From Polytrichum commune (taxonomy: Eukaryota; Streptophyta; Polytrichopsida; Polytrichales; Polytrichaceae), in the NCBI GenBank assembly GCA_950295325.1, contig OX485803.1, forward strand, positions 15,934,001 through 15,998,000: a stretch of DNA of 64,000 bases, given 5' to 3'. The translations under genes were made by a program, and so were the position numbers. A model generated the notes under the pieces. That model ran no database searches. It was not told the origin of the DNA and worked only from the letters and a program-made list of their open reading frames with translations. Below, in pieces: positions 1-13,837 of this stretch; position 1 is the first letter of the stretch; every line of letters starts with the position of its first letter.

Positions 1-254
1 AAATCATCTATTATAATCATGTGATTGTCCTAATAAAACTTATCTAAAACACCTAGGTGAGACACAAGTCACCTTTTAAGTCGTCCTTGAGTGTTCCCTT
101 GGATTTGTTTGTAACCAAAATCTAAACTACATAACCACTCGCCCAACAAATGTACAAGCCCTATAATTGGACTCACTGGACGCATAACATGGGATAAAAA
201 AACCTCTAAAGTGAAAAATATTCCACATACAAGGAGGAACCATGACTACACAGG

Positions 255-598
255 CTCGGGGGGGGGGGGCAGTGTGTTAAAAAGTTAAGGATATAGGTGC
301 GAACAACCACTATTTTATAGGGGGGTATTACTTTCAATTCTCTTATTTTTTTCACATGCTATCATTATGTAAATTTCTACTTTGGGTCAATAGAAAAATG
401 GCTTGCATTACTTATAATTTCAAATTACCTATTATTCCATACCCTATAGTACTTTAAAGATGTCCAGTGCCATTTTTGATACCCTATATTACTCTTAAGC
501 CCAATTATAATTTTTTGCTCCCATGTTTTTAAAATACCCTATCATTTGTTCGCACGTATGTTGCTACTCCAACCAATGACTACCCCCCCCCCCCTGAG
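255..598 (+). mobile_element. hAT-like MITE with G-run ends, copy 1
   Basis: This 344-bp element starts CTCGGGGGGGGG and ends CCCCCCCCCTGAG. It is flanked by a perfect 8-bp duplication TACACAGG (247-254 and 599-606). An 8-bp duplication fits the hAT superfamily. It is about 95% identical to 18631-18971. Confidence 0.85.
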
Positions 599-1032
599 TA
601 CACAGGGAAGCACACAAGAGTAGGAAAAAACTCTTAACCAAACACACAAGCACATGGCAAGGATTGACCTAAATTGAAAGGAAAAGGCATTTACCAAAGT
701 TTAGCCAATGTTGTTGCACTCCACACTACTCAACTCCACGACGAAGCTTCCAATATAAATAAGAGCCTTGGCTTGCACCCACACACACATCCATAATCTC
801 CAAACCTAACAAAACAAAGGCCAAAGACAAATACAATCATTATGGACAAGCGCAAGCACTAAGCCAAGTTTAAACTTATGTGAAGGGTATTATTTGTGGA
901 GAGAGGTAAGGCAAATTAATCTTGCATGGCAAACGCCAACATGCAACAAATGAACTTTGAAGAGATAGTTTAAATGGCAAAAACACCGAAAAATCATAAG
1001 ATATGGCAAGACTCGCAGTTGGTGAGAAGATT

Positions 1033-1083
1033 GTCACATTGGCATTTATCACATTGCATCACGTCATGCGATGCCAATGTGAC
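1033..1083. repeat. Perfect 13-bp-stem hairpin
   Basis: GTCACATTGGCAT and its exact complement lie around a 25-base loop. Confidence 0.6.
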
Positions 1084-4000
1084 GCCAAAAAACCAAAAAC
1101 ATCACGTCGGCCAAAGGTAAGTCCAATAATTTACCCCGGGGTAAATTGACTTAGTCAATAATTTGGTCAACTACAATAGATTTTTAAAATTCTGAACCAT
1201 TAGATCTTGTAGCCAACAAGATCTAAATATTCCATAAAATATTAATCGTTTTGGTTCCATTTTTAAATTGATTTTTGAATTTAAATTTGAAAGCCATTGG
1301 CTAGTTTGGTGACTATTACTAGTAGTCAAATTCTAGGGAATTCTATTAAAAAAATATCTAAAAGAAATTATGGATTGTTAGATCTTGAATCCAACAAGAT
1401 TTAATGGTCCATTTTTTGGGATTATTTTGAATTCTTTTGGATTTTTTTTAAAGTAGACCAAAAAATTTAAAATATTCTACAATAATATTTGTGTAGTAAA
1501 AAATATTACCACGTCATGGGGAGTCATGTCCCAACATGATGTACATGGTTCAATGTGATGTGAATTTCATGGGCCACGTCACGCCCATTTGCACATCTCT
1601 GTAGATTGGGCGGTGATGGTGATGAGGATGGGTATCTAGGTGGCACCAAGTGGTGATACCCTTGGTAAGTGGCCATACTTGCCCACATAGGTAGAGACAT
1701 TTGATATTTTCCATTTTGTTTTACAAGTGTGTCTTGATCTTGGTTTTAACAAGTAAAATGATTTTTTTGTTGAATAACAAACAGTAATTGTCACATGTGG
1801 CAAACAAAAGACACACAAGAAATGTAATTTTTTTAACCAACCAATCAACTTGACTAAAATATTAGAAAAACTCAATTATTGTTTTTTTTAATATATTTGA
1901 ATTCGAGTTGATCGTTTCAACAAATGTGGAGTAAATTAATTGAAAAATTAATCAAAAATTGAAGAGGTTGACGTGACTAAATTGACCAAGCTAATTAGAT
2001 CAATTCACCTCGTTAAATTTTTCCAGTTAATCTTGTTATAAAGGTAGAGCAATGTAACTCTAAATAATAATCCACATTGATAAGTGGTACCAGTGTGGCT
2101 ATTGAGGAATCAAGGTCCAATATGTACGAGGTCACCTTCATTACACATTTGACTAAAGGAGTTTAAACTTGATGTAAGCAAAGGATGTTATGCCACCTAC
2201 TTATTTACCTCACTACCATAAGACACACCCACATATTGACCATGGATGCCCCATACATGAACCATACCAATAAGTTTGGGTGCTTTTGAAATGCGAATTT
2301 CTGATGAATTTATGATATCTTCAAATAAACTTGCGGACTTCAAATCCCACTTCTTCACGAATATAGAATCAACCATTTGTCCACTTTTACTTGTGTCTCT
2401 TGTCAGTTTACAACAAATCTTACCATATATTCTACCACCCAATTGTGACTTACTTGTATAAGAATTTTATTTCTTATTCTTTTTTACTGAACCCTTCAAA
2501 TTATGAGTCCTTCTCACATAAGAATACACATTATTCACTTTCTATATGGATGATTACAAGGATAGAAAAACCACTTTGTGAAGCATGATTGGTAATAATA
2601 ATCTAAGGTCGCATATATTCATATAGTTGTTGTCCTAATACATAATACAATGACATTCTAAAATGTGCATTCATCCATAACTCAGGAAGTGGCCCCACAT
2701 GGCGGACTAAGACACAACTAAATTTTAAAAAAATAAAAAAAATCAACCAACTTGGAGCACACCAATCACAAGGTCACACTCCAAAGCAACTTTAGTGGTT
2801 AAGGCCAATGGGGACATAAGGCAAGTTGAGACGCAAGCTAGCATATGTATTGAAGCTTGTGTCCCCATAGTGAGAAATAAGAGAAAGTAGGAATGGGGTT
2901 TTGGAAAGCGAACCAATCAATATAGAAAGTTGGTGTGAGTTGAGTGGGATTGGCCATGGAATGTTTGTACCACCAAAGGTCACAACATTTGTGAGCCCAA
3001 GGCCTTATGTGTGCTAGGCTCGTGGTGTCTAACTTAGACAAATTGGGTCGACTCATAGCACTTTAATCTTTAAGCCCTAAATGCTCAAGTAAGTCTTCTT
3101 GGTTTCAAACAACATTTCATCATTTTATTAAGGTGCAAATGATTTATTTTAGACCACATCCGAGCATACATTATGCTAAAATACTTCATGAGCTTCATGA
3201 ATCCAATTCATAGTTGTATGATTTGAAGAATTCATAAGACAATGACATAATATAGCCGAGGTGTCATTTTTTGTCAAAAATATCACAAACATGTCATAAG
3301 CCCGTCACATATTTAAATTGTGCAACTTCTCCACAACTAGATTATTTGGCATGTGGGAGCCATAACAAAATTTCTTATTTTAGTAAGAACTTTAACAAAG
3401 AGGTAGAACTCACTCAAATATCTATAGATGCCAACCATTTATTTTCCTTGAAGAAACAATTTCTTAGTTAGATCAAAGAAGTCCTTCCCCACACATGTTG
3501 TCCACATGGTCCAAATTATGTACTCAACCTAACTTGTCCATAGCACATGACTAAAGTTAGTTGGTAGCAAAGCACATCTATTCATTTTAGCATGTGGGAC
3601 AACATAGGACAACATGCATCTCATAACTTTATTCAACACTCATGGTCACTTCTGGTTCACATATATTCACAAAATATCTTCACCAACATAGGGGTAAAAG
3701 CATGTCTATTAAAAACATGACTTTGTTTTTAATCACATTTAAATGGGTCCTATTGGACCAAATCAGGGTACGTGACCCTAAATTATGCTCCTTGGGGCAA
3801 TCACACCCCCTTACGTTTTTTAATCATGTGCGATAATGAGGTATTTAATGAGGGGATATTTATGCACCTATCAATATTTTTTCTCTCCCTATTTGTAGAT
3901 AAAAAGCTACTTTGACGTATTTTTTAGCACCCTATATTTATTTGTAATTATTTAGAGAGGTTAATTTTTGGCATTATTATTATTATTATTATTTTAAATC

Positions 4001-5974
4001 TTACATGTACCAAATAATGGACATAGTACTATTGCATTATGAACCCAACAATGTGAGCAACAAACATTTCATACCATTCAAATTATCATTCATTTGGTTT
4101 CAATTAGTTACACGAATCTTAAACTGTTCAAAGTACCATTCAAAACACAACCAATAGCACTTGGATACTAGTTAAAGGGTTACCAATAAACATGTAGATA
4201 ACATAATATACAAGCTGAAATAACTCAATTATAAACATGAATAAAACAAAACAAGGAGTACAATCAGTTATGACAAGACATTAAATTTTGCACAAGTATT
4301 GACTCCAAAAAAAATAAGGTTGCATTCAAATATAAGAAAGCTAAATACAAAAAATTAAAAACATTTATCTTGAATAAGTTCACAAACACATTCAACTATA
4401 GTCCCATTCAAACCTTGTAAGAAACATTTACAATGTGAAGGGTTAGAATACAACTATGCACCTTCCAATACTATCAAGGTACTGGAATTCAAACTAAAAA
4501 ACATTTTTTTCTTCTAGGCGCACTCTTAGGTCAGCTAAGGATTCTCCATTCTCCCCTTTATAAGTCCAATGCACTTTGGAGATGCTTCTTCATCAGTGAG
4601 TGTATACACCTTGATCTTCTTCATTCCCAAGCCAAATTGTAACCCTAAATTCAGACCTTGCAAGACCACACTGAAAACCCCAAAAAATAACTCGTAATCA
4701 CAAAATCAACAAAGAAAAAATGAACCATGAAATCTAAACCCTATCCCAAATACATGCAAAAAACATTGCAAAGGAAGTGGCCACTTTGCACTATCAATCA
4801 GCAGAAAGAAACCCTAGAAAATGCTCAGAAAATGCGTGACCTTGATGATCAAGAATTGAGGTTGTGACAAAATCAAAACCGATCGCCAGAAGCAATTGAG
4901 GTTGACAGTGAAGGTTGTTAGGTCCTAAGCATCCAACGAGGTCCCACAATGTTGCAAAATCCAATGGTTGTTGAGGAGCGCCAACACATTCCTTCTCAAA
5001 AAAATCCCTAAGACATTTCCCTACATACTAACGCATTTGATTCAAATTTGGACAGAAATTACACACTTTTTCATCCAAATAGTCAAACCCATAATTATTC
5101 TACTGATCCTACTACACACTTTTAGGGAGATCTTATGTCTGTGACCCTTTATCTTTGTTTTTATTGATTACAAAAATGAAGGAATTATCCACCACCCTAT
5201 TTTACATGTAATCATATAGGGGTCATAATTCCAATGCTATGGTAGATTTACTGAAATTATAAAATTTACCCTAAATGAATTAAATCAATCCTATTTTTTT
5301 TATCTCACGTGGTTTTTTAAAATTGCGATAGTCACCTCCTTGAGACAAGCTTATGGCCATAGTCTGGTTGCAATCCTCAATAACTCTCAAACTTTTCCAC
5401 TAACCTTCCTCATCCTCTTCGTAGTTTATTGGTCTATCTCAATGCTCATGGCCATCATCAATAATCACACAAGACATAACTCTTACTTTCAGAATATTGC
5501 AATGTCAATCATACTTCCATTTAAAAAAGCTAAGTCAATTGCCTACAATGCTTTCAACCGGTCACTTAGCAAAGTTGTTGTAACATTTTTTGAATTTGTA
5601 TCACACAATTTTTCCTATTCCACCCACCTCTCAAGTTACTTGCTTGGATGTGAGTCTATGGCTGATTTTAATCATTGAGTTTCGACACCTACTGCCTATT
5701 GCTACTATACACTGAGACTATGCAGAATTTTAAGTTAGGAAAATAGCCTAATTCTCCAATGGCCGACCTCCTCCTTATTGTAGGGAGAGGGTGGAGGAGG
5801 TGGTTATGGCAATCCTCTTAAAGCGGCAATAGCCCCCCAAATCCACTTGGGATGCACTACTAATTGCCTATTGCCTGCTAACTCTCATTAGTTTTTGAAA
5901 GTTAGCCTACATGCCAGGTTATAGCCAAAAATATTGAGCTTACAAGAAGGGTTGGTTCCACAAATCACGATGCA

Positions 5975-6436
5975 TTGGCATTCATGTGGGCCCTAGAAGA
6001 GTTGAAAATTCTATTGGGGATTTTTGAGTTACTAGCAGTAAATCCATCATTCTATGTGTCTAGATATAGTGCAATAATACAAATAGCGGAGCATCACCAC
6101 AAATTTTATGCCAACAAAATAAAAATAAAAAATACTTTGAATGTACCAATACAACAAAAAGATATTGTGAAAATCCTGATAATGATTGAACAAAATGAAA
6201 CAGACTTTATTAGAGCAAGGAAGGAATTTAAAATTGAAGACTTAACAATTTTTGCAAAGGCGGCCAAATGTCACCAATGGCTCAAAACATACCATAATGA
6301 CACAATTCCTCTAAAGTTCTTCAAAATAGGTGTGCAACACTATGTAAACATCACCCTCAAAATTTCAAAGCAACAATTACAAGGAAATATTATTTCATCC
6401 ACAACTTGGAGACAATGCTTCTATTCCCCTCATTGA
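5975..6436 (+). CDS. Hypothetical ORF, 153 aa, unrecognised
   Basis: This is the longest uninterrupted frame in the first 9 kb. The product is Lys/Ile-rich, helical in character and AT-biased in codon use (QKDIVKILIMIEQNETDF near the middle). There is no promoter, intron or recognisable domain. It is probably a fragment of an old transposon gene or a chance frame. Confidence 0.2.
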   Translation: MAFMWALEELKILLGIFELLAVNPSFYVSRYSAIIQIAEHHHKFYANKIKIKNTLNVPIQQKDIVKILIMIEQNETDFIRARKEFKIEDLTIFAKAAKCHQWLKTYHNDTIPLKFFKIGVQHYVNITLKISKQQLQGNIISSTTWRQCFYSPH

Positions 6437-7599
6437 ATCCAAGACACGAAAAGGTTGCAAAAAGATCTTGAGGGTAAGATTTAGAGAGGGGAGGAATAAA
6501 ATGCTGACACTTAAAAACACTTTCAAGCATTGTCAAGTATGAGTAAGAGAAGATTAAAAAAGAGGTAAAACAAAGTGGCCACCACATATGAACAACACCA
6601 AAGAAGCAGAGTGTTTGTAGCAGCTAAACAATCACAACACTGAGGACACCCAAAAAAAGGGGGGGCAATTGCCGAGACCACCAAAGACGGTGTCGTGATG
6701 TGGGCCGGTTATTGGTTAAAATGTAGGCATTTACGTGTGTTATTATTATTCTGAATATGTATGTGGATGAAGATTAGTATGATCATGTTTTAATTAGTTG
6801 TTTAGTTGAGAACCGGTCTTGAGTTTAAGACCAGTAGGGCTTAGTAAGAAAAACTTGGTAGAAATGACTTGGTAGGAAGGACTTGTAGTTAGGATTAGGG
6901 AATCTTCAGGTTTATTAGCGGCATCTATTACCTAGCCGTTTGGGGATCATTGATGTCCTAACTCCAATGGTTTCATGTTAGTCGAAGAGAACAAGAAGAA
7001 AGTGGATTTAAGGGTTGGTGGGCTTTGTGAGTTGAGCATTCGGAGTTTGTGAAGTTGAAGACCTTAAAAATGTTTGGAGGAGCTTGGAGGCATCGATGAC
7101 CTTGGAGTTTGGAGGCATTGAAGACCTTGGAGGATTTTGAAGACGTCGAAGACATTAAACGAGCGGTGGAGACCATTGACGAAGCTATAAAGACCATTGA
7201 AGAACATTGGTAAGAGAGGCCTAAGAACATTATACGAGTAACAGTGAACTATAAGTGATGCATAAGCGATGGAAGAAACTTGAGTGATGGAAATAATAAG
7301 TTGTGATGTATAAGTGAAGAAATGAGGTTTGAGTAGTTTGAATGAAGGATGGAAATTTTAGATTTAAATATGGGAGTAAGTGGATATTACGATCCATCAA
7401 ATTAGTATCCAATTTATAAGAAAATTTCATATTCAATAAAATAAAAATATTTTTGTAAAAAAACGAAACATTAGACTAACTTGTGTTTTTTGAACATATT
7501 TAGATTACAAAACTTACACTACTAAAAGTCATGTGCTTCTAGGCAAACAAAAAATTAACAAGAAGATAATGGAATAGAAAATAATGAGCTTATATGGGA

Positions 7600-7840
7600 G
7601 GGGCCCCATCATATCTAAGAATCAAACTTTTAGCCACTTGCATCAGGTATTATGAGGGCTTTAAAGCCATAACTAGAATATCAACCACCCGCAATAGATC
7701 TCCCGAAGGCTTCTTAACCAGGAACGAGGATATCGATCACCATATCGGGTATCCCAAAGGCTTCAAGACAGTAATCCAAGATATCGATCACCTGTAACAG
7801 ATCTTCCGGGGGCCTGAGCGCCATATCTTAGGGGAATAAC
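7600..7840 (+). repeat. Degenerate tandem repeat of about 70 bp
   Basis: Phrases GGCTT(T/C)AAA or GGCTTCAAG, GATATCGATCACC and AGATCT(C/T)CCG recur about three times. Confidence 0.5.
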
Positions 7841-8871
7841 TAGGTATTGGTCTAAGGGAAGATTAATAAACCATATAAAGCTTGTAAATCACTAACATAG
7901 TGAGCCATCGAGCCAGTACTACGATGAGTGACCCATGACTTTGTGAGCCACTTGAGATTGGTGAGCCACTTAGTAAGCCACTTGCAAAGTTAATGGGCCA
8001 CTTAGTATTAGTAAGCTCCAACTAGATTAGTGGACCTAGTGTCAATTAGGCCACCTAGGTGAGGAAAAACAGAGGCAGATGCATGGGGGGGGGGGGGTGA
8101 CTCCTTGGAGACAATTATATATCACGTGCGACCGAGGGGTATTATTGTAGGGCGTATTTTGATGGCCCAAACTAATAAAATGGATCTTCCATTACCTAAT
8201 TATCTAATTCATGGTGTTTTGAGAATCCACATGATTACTTACAAATCGTGAAGGGGGTAATTTTAAGCCCCTCAATTCATTGTAACAAATTGAAATTCTA
8301 GAACCATTTCAGGAAACCAGGGTCCTTGTCATTCAAGCTCGCATTCCAGTTTCACAACTTGCCATTCGACGTGGCAATCAGGTTCAAACTCCGACTCAAT
8401 TACAGACATCAAGAAGTAATTAAGTTTCAAGCAGACAACGTGAATGAAGGAATCTGTCTAGCAAACAATGAGTCCAAAAGTGATTCAAGCTTGTGAATCA
8501 ATCTGGAGTGTCGACAAACCTTTGGCTTCTGAGTTACAGCCAATCCTTGCCAGACTTTGAAACAAAACTCTGATTCCAGCTCATATACCGAACTCATGGC
8601 CACATTCAAACCTCCAAAGTCAAGGACACGAGGCCTTCTATTCTGTCTTCAAATTGAGATATATATTTTCCTCGAAACGAAGTTCACGTTTCAGTGTCCG
8701 AGGACATTGTGGCTCGGACTAGATTGTGGGTTTGTTTCATTGAAAGAACAAGCAGACTCCGGTTTTCGATAAGAGCCTTACCCTGGTCTCCTTGTTGGTG
8801 CTCTCACTCAAGGGTTCCTCAAGTCTCCCTGCCAATCAAGCTCCAGCAGCTACACCCTCCTTCTTCCAGGG

Positions 8872-10124
8872 CCCGGGGTGGCAACTAGTGCAAAATAATT
8901 TGTAACAGATAATCCATTCATATTATCCTTGTACATTCATACCAAAGAATAATTTTACAGAGCTTAGAACGGAGTGATGTACTGCACATCAAGGCCATCC
9001 ATAATACGTAATAATTTGAACATAATGTGGACTTTTTCTTAGACGCAGGGGGATTCGTCCATAATCTGATCTCCATCATGCCTAATTATGATTTATATAA
9101 TCTACAAAAGTTTGAAGATAATGTAGATTATTTTGGCTTGTAAGCCCTAACCCTACCTCTCCGCCCAGTTTTTCTCGGTGGCTTCTCTCCTTCTCTTTTG
9201 AAACTCTTCAACCCGTTTGTAGAGCGCCCGTTTGTGCACACAACATTATGAGCCTCACCTTTGAGTTTAGGGTTTTGGGGTTTAAGGTTGCTTGTCGTCC
9301 TCCTCTTCTCCAATCTTGTGTAGAGTTTTTTTGGCCAGGCTGTGTATTCTGATGTGGAAACCTTGAAGAGCAGGCCTGGAACGATCAAGAGAGATTGGTG
9401 ATCATCGAGTGCCGTGATTATTCCGATTGTCAGTGCTTATAAGGGTGCACAATAGCGGTGCATCGCCTTCCATGCTCTCTCGCAAAGTTAGAAATCAATC
9501 AGGTGCAAGAGGGCCAGTCGGTTTCTGGTCCCTGGCTTTGGCAGGAATTAAGCATAGTGCAGGAAGAGAGTACCTACATTGCGTTGCTTGTTGTCCTCCC
9601 GTTCTCCAATCTTGTGCAGATGTTTTCACCAGGCTGAATTTTATGATGCGAGAGACCTGAATCGGTTTGAAACGCTTGCATGCTGATTGCACAAGTTGGG
9701 TGCAGAAAGGCCAGTTGATTTCTCATCACAAGTTCTTGATGAAATTAAGCACAGCGCAGGATCAGATCATATAGCGTTTGCTTTCTGTCTTCCGCTGCTT
9801 CTCCTTGCGTACGTGTTTCGCCAGGCTCAACTGCACACCCCTTTTTCGGATCGATCCACACATGGTTCATGCTTGAATGCAACTCATATTTACATTTCCA
9901 TGTATAAGAAATCGTCTTCTGCAGCACTGAAGCAACAAGATTTCATCCAGAAGTGGTCAGATTATCAAGAGAATTATAATTTTTTTTTAATTATTGAAAA
10001 AATGAATCCAGATTATTTGAAACATAATATAGATTATATCTATGATTATGTGTACATAATCTATACCTTTGTGAAATTTTTGGACAAGCCCCTTGTAATT
10101 ATTTGTTTGAGTTGCCACCCCGGG
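8872..10124. mobile_element. Candidate element with 15-bp inverted ends and internal tandem units
   Basis: CCCGGGGTGGCAACT at 8872-8886 is perfectly inverted at 10110-10124, and AATAATT follows on both sides. Inside, units with CTCCAATCTTGTG, TTTTCACCAGGCTG and AAATTAAGCACAG-like phrases recur at about 9290, 9550 and 9740. The target duplication is unclear, and no protein is recognised. Confidence 0.45.
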
Positions 10125-11361
10125 TCCAGCGCCAGTCCACCACTTTGTCTAGTATCCTCCTCCATCTAGCGTGGGAGAAAAGAGTCGGGTAGGGTTTGGT
10201 ATTGGAGGGAGTGATTTTACGGTAACGTACATTCCCTGAGAACTAGCCTTGATTCGGCCAACAGGGCGATTACAACTCCCAATGCAATAATATTGGATGT
10301 ATTTCAAATATTGTTTGGGCTACATAAACAGGCAAATATGGATCTAAAACTACCCACAACAAATAAACCTCATTGTGTTGTTGTGAATGCATGCCGTATT
10401 CAAATATTGATGTGTTTTGGGATGTATTGCTCACTATGTCTTCACTATCTGTTCCAAAAATCACTATGTTTTGGTTGTGACATACTCGTTTTGCGTCCAT
10501 CTTCCGAAGTGTTGTATGTTTGGAATAGTTGTGCTCGTGTAGAGTTTGCATGATCACAAAAATTTGCACAATCTTTTTCTCATTTTTGTCCTCTTCAATT
10601 ATTTGGTGCTAGAGAAAAGTAGCGAAGTCTTTCTCCTGCGCCTTCTATGTGGTGTAGCATGATCTAGTTCTTGCATTTGCGAAGGTGGAAGCATCAATAG
10701 CATTTCACTAAATGTGTTTGTCTCTTTTCCTTGATGCTATCAAAACTTCTTGATATATACATCTCTTGACGTTCAAGGGTTGGATTCACATTCACATTCC
10801 TCTCACAGGGTTTACATTTGTCATGTGCCACTTCCTAATTCCACTTCGAATAGTCCTATTATTTTTAATTACATAGGCTATTATAAAAGTCCTCTTGATA
10901 ATGATGGCATGCATCGCATTCTTTGTAATTATTATATTCCTCCAAATTAAGGTCGTGACCCATATTTTTGTTGACATTGCTATTCTCCAATTATATCCAT
11001 ATTCACCTGTTCTTACACATTATTAAATTTCAAGTATTGTCTCTTGCTTACAAATAGTCCATCCACCACACATTTTAGTGTGTATCTATTATTCCCATTC
11101 TTCTTAGTGGCTACCATTAGAGTTCATTGCGATCCTTTTACTTAGTCTCTTCAAGGCAATGGTCATGTTTGTATCTCAAAGGATTTGCTAAGTTTGAGGT
11201 TCAATCTCTAGCTAGGAACCATGTACGTGGAGCAAGAGATATTGTCTAAGGACTATGATATATTTCAAACAATCTTGATGCAAATAAACATAAATCAAGA
11301 TGTTCATGTCTAGATTTTGGGTCCATGATCATTTGGGGTTATAGATCTCTTTGATTCCCAG

Positions 11362-13837
11362 ATGCATTGCCAAGCATTCATCATTGTTCTAACAAACAAG
11401 TTTGGTACGTTGACGGTCCAAATCTCTAGTGTCATCACTATTAAATTGGAGCCTAGTAAAAATGGTGTTCTTGTGTTGTTTGATTCCAATGCTAACATTT
11501 GTCCAACAATTAATCTTTCTGACACATCGTCTTTCCTTTTAGAAATGCAACTCCTACTACTTTCAATGTCTTAGTAGATGTTGATAAAACTCCATACAAG
11601 CATGTGTACATGAAGTTGACCTGCCAAGGAACTCCATCTCAACGTCCACTATTTCACCCTCTTTCATCATCGTTGGGTTTGAATATTGTAGAGGCATTAA
11701 AACTAACTAAGTCTACAAAAAAATCTAAATTAGATCCTACAATTGTTTATTTGAACAACATTGATGTTTATGAGGTCAAAGTACTAACCATCATCTTAAG
11801 TTTATCATCAAGTGGCAATGGCGTGTTGTTTGTGTTATCTCATGTGGCTATGGGAGTCCCAAGTGTTTATGGATGTTCCATGAATGGTATGGATGTATGG
11901 ATGAGATGTGTAATGAACACCTCTGATGTACAACAACAAAATTTAATATTCAAAACAATTTTGGCTTTCCATTCGGGCGTTTTTCTTGTGCTAGTCATCT
12001 TCAATGCCCAAATAAGTATAATTGTGATTACAACAAGTATTGCAAATGGGGGGTTTGCAATTGCAGCAAATAAATTGGATTGACTCTCATCTCATTTTTT
12101 GTTGGAGGTGTGGCCCAAAATAAATCCAAATTGGAGTGTAAGATATACCGCTCCAATTCTGTGTGATTGTTTGTACCATGCTCGCATATTATATGTTCAC
12201 TCCACATCCCTCGGGATGTCAAGGGCTTGTATTCATCTGGGTGTGCGTGACCACCATATCTCTATTGGCACTGGCCATAAGCCATTGGATATGTCTTACT
12301 AATGTGTTGTTAATAAGGTCATGAAAACACCCATTGCCAAGAACTCTGCTAATGTAATGGCAATGAGCAAACAATTTTTGGTAGACCACCTTCTTAGATA
12401 TCCATCAAACGGCAAAGACCATCACCAAGCATGTTTATCTTTAGAGGTGATTATGGATAAATTTAGTACTCTAGCCTCCCCAAATTGTTGTAACTTCATG
12501 TCCAATTCAAAGCAATTTGTACGTAGTAGAATGGGCACAATGATAGTATTATGGCTCTCAATATCATTCGGGTTTCAAGTACATACATGGTAGCAAGTTC
12601 CTTGGATAATACAAAGATAAAGTGTTTGTCTTCAAATATCAATGGACCTTCCAAGAAGTGGTATGGATCTTGTAAAATGTATATAGGTCAGAGAGGACAT
12701 GGAGAATTCATGGATAAGGTTTGAGAATATGATAATAAATAAACGTGCGGAGATGCCAACATGTAACCTTGTAAGGATGGTACACAACAAGTGCCTACAA
12801 CAATCCAGCAACAAGATGACTTGCATAGATGAAGCGATAGTCAATGATTTGATTTGTGCATTCATGCAAATTGCAAATTACAGGTCTTGGTTGAAAGGGG
12901 ATCTACTGGTAAAGGCCCCGATTTGGCGACCTTGAAATTGAAGGTTGCAGCGAGGTATAGAGATCCCAAGATTCTCGCAAATATAGTGAAGTCATTTTCT
13001 AGGGTAGAAGATCTTAGCACTAGGGATTGTGCCTTGGAGGGTTCAAAGCTATTTGGGTCCACCAAATGGAAGTTGGGTTTGTCACTCAGTGCTAATTGTG
13101 AGTCACATTGACCCAACAAAGTTAACTACTTAAATCTTTGCCCTAAAGGCCGTTCCAAAAGGGCATGCATAGAGGAGTCTTTAAATTCTTCATAGCGTGG
13201 TGTGGCTCATATCACATATGTTTTAGAGATAGATTGCCCTCCTTTACAATGGCATATTGTTAGATTCCCCCCTAACTCAGCCAAAGAACGATGGGCAATG
13301 CAAGCCAATACAAGTACTTTGTGCAAAGCCAAAATCGGTACTAGCAAGCATGGAACTACTATTCCAACTTACAAAGGATTGAAAAAAGTGATGGAGATGG
13401 AATAGTTGTTGGTTGGCTAGGTCATGCTATTTTTTAAAGGTCAAGTAGGACATGAACTTTTTGTGCGCTCCACCAATAATGTGAAGTATGAGTTTTGGTC
13501 CTACCTTGACAACATCAAGTGTTGTGTGAAAGGCAACAAGAAGTATGTGGTGGATTGGCCTATAGTACCCAACACATGGCTAATGAAGATATTAGGTACC
13601 AATCTCTTGAAGGTGAAGGTGTTGTCGCTTGAGGACATTGGGTTCCAATTGAAGCAAAGGGAGGTCCTCTTGCCACGACATAGGTTTTCAACAATTGACG
13701 CACTCCCCATTCTTTGGTCTCATTTCCATGTACCCCCAAACCCATATAGCCATCCAACTTCCAAGTTCTCAAATGCAGTGCGTGACGTCCACAGTAGATT
13801 ACAAAAACAAATGGGAGATATCAAGCAAGTGCTCTAA
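11362..13837 (+). pseudogene. Decayed transposon-like coding region
   Basis: From 11604 to 12935 one frame is open except for about six stops. After a frameshift near 12900 a second frame continues to 13837 with four stops. An earlier piece (11362-11574) is in another frame. Together this is about 2.5 kb of former protein, far longer than chance frames nearby. Readable pieces include MSRACIHLGVRDHHISIG and FGSTKWKLGLSLS. The family cannot be named safely; a transposase of the Mutator type is one guess. Several stops could come from CAG, CAA or CGA by C-to-T change. Weaker fragments upstream (10293-10553, 10750-10950) may belong to it. Confidence 0.55.

Larger units (their letters stand above)
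607..7593. other. AT-rich interval without a recognised gene
   Basis: I see only short frames, a small hairpin and a duplicated phrase around AGATCTTG...CCAACAAGAT (about 1200 and 1380). Between 7000 and 7210, GAAGACCTTGGAGG-like phrases recur imperfectly. Nothing else stands out. Confidence 0.5.

Noticed and set aside
8084-8098. G-run considered as a G-run MITE end
   Set aside because: No C-run partner at the expected distance and no interior similarity.
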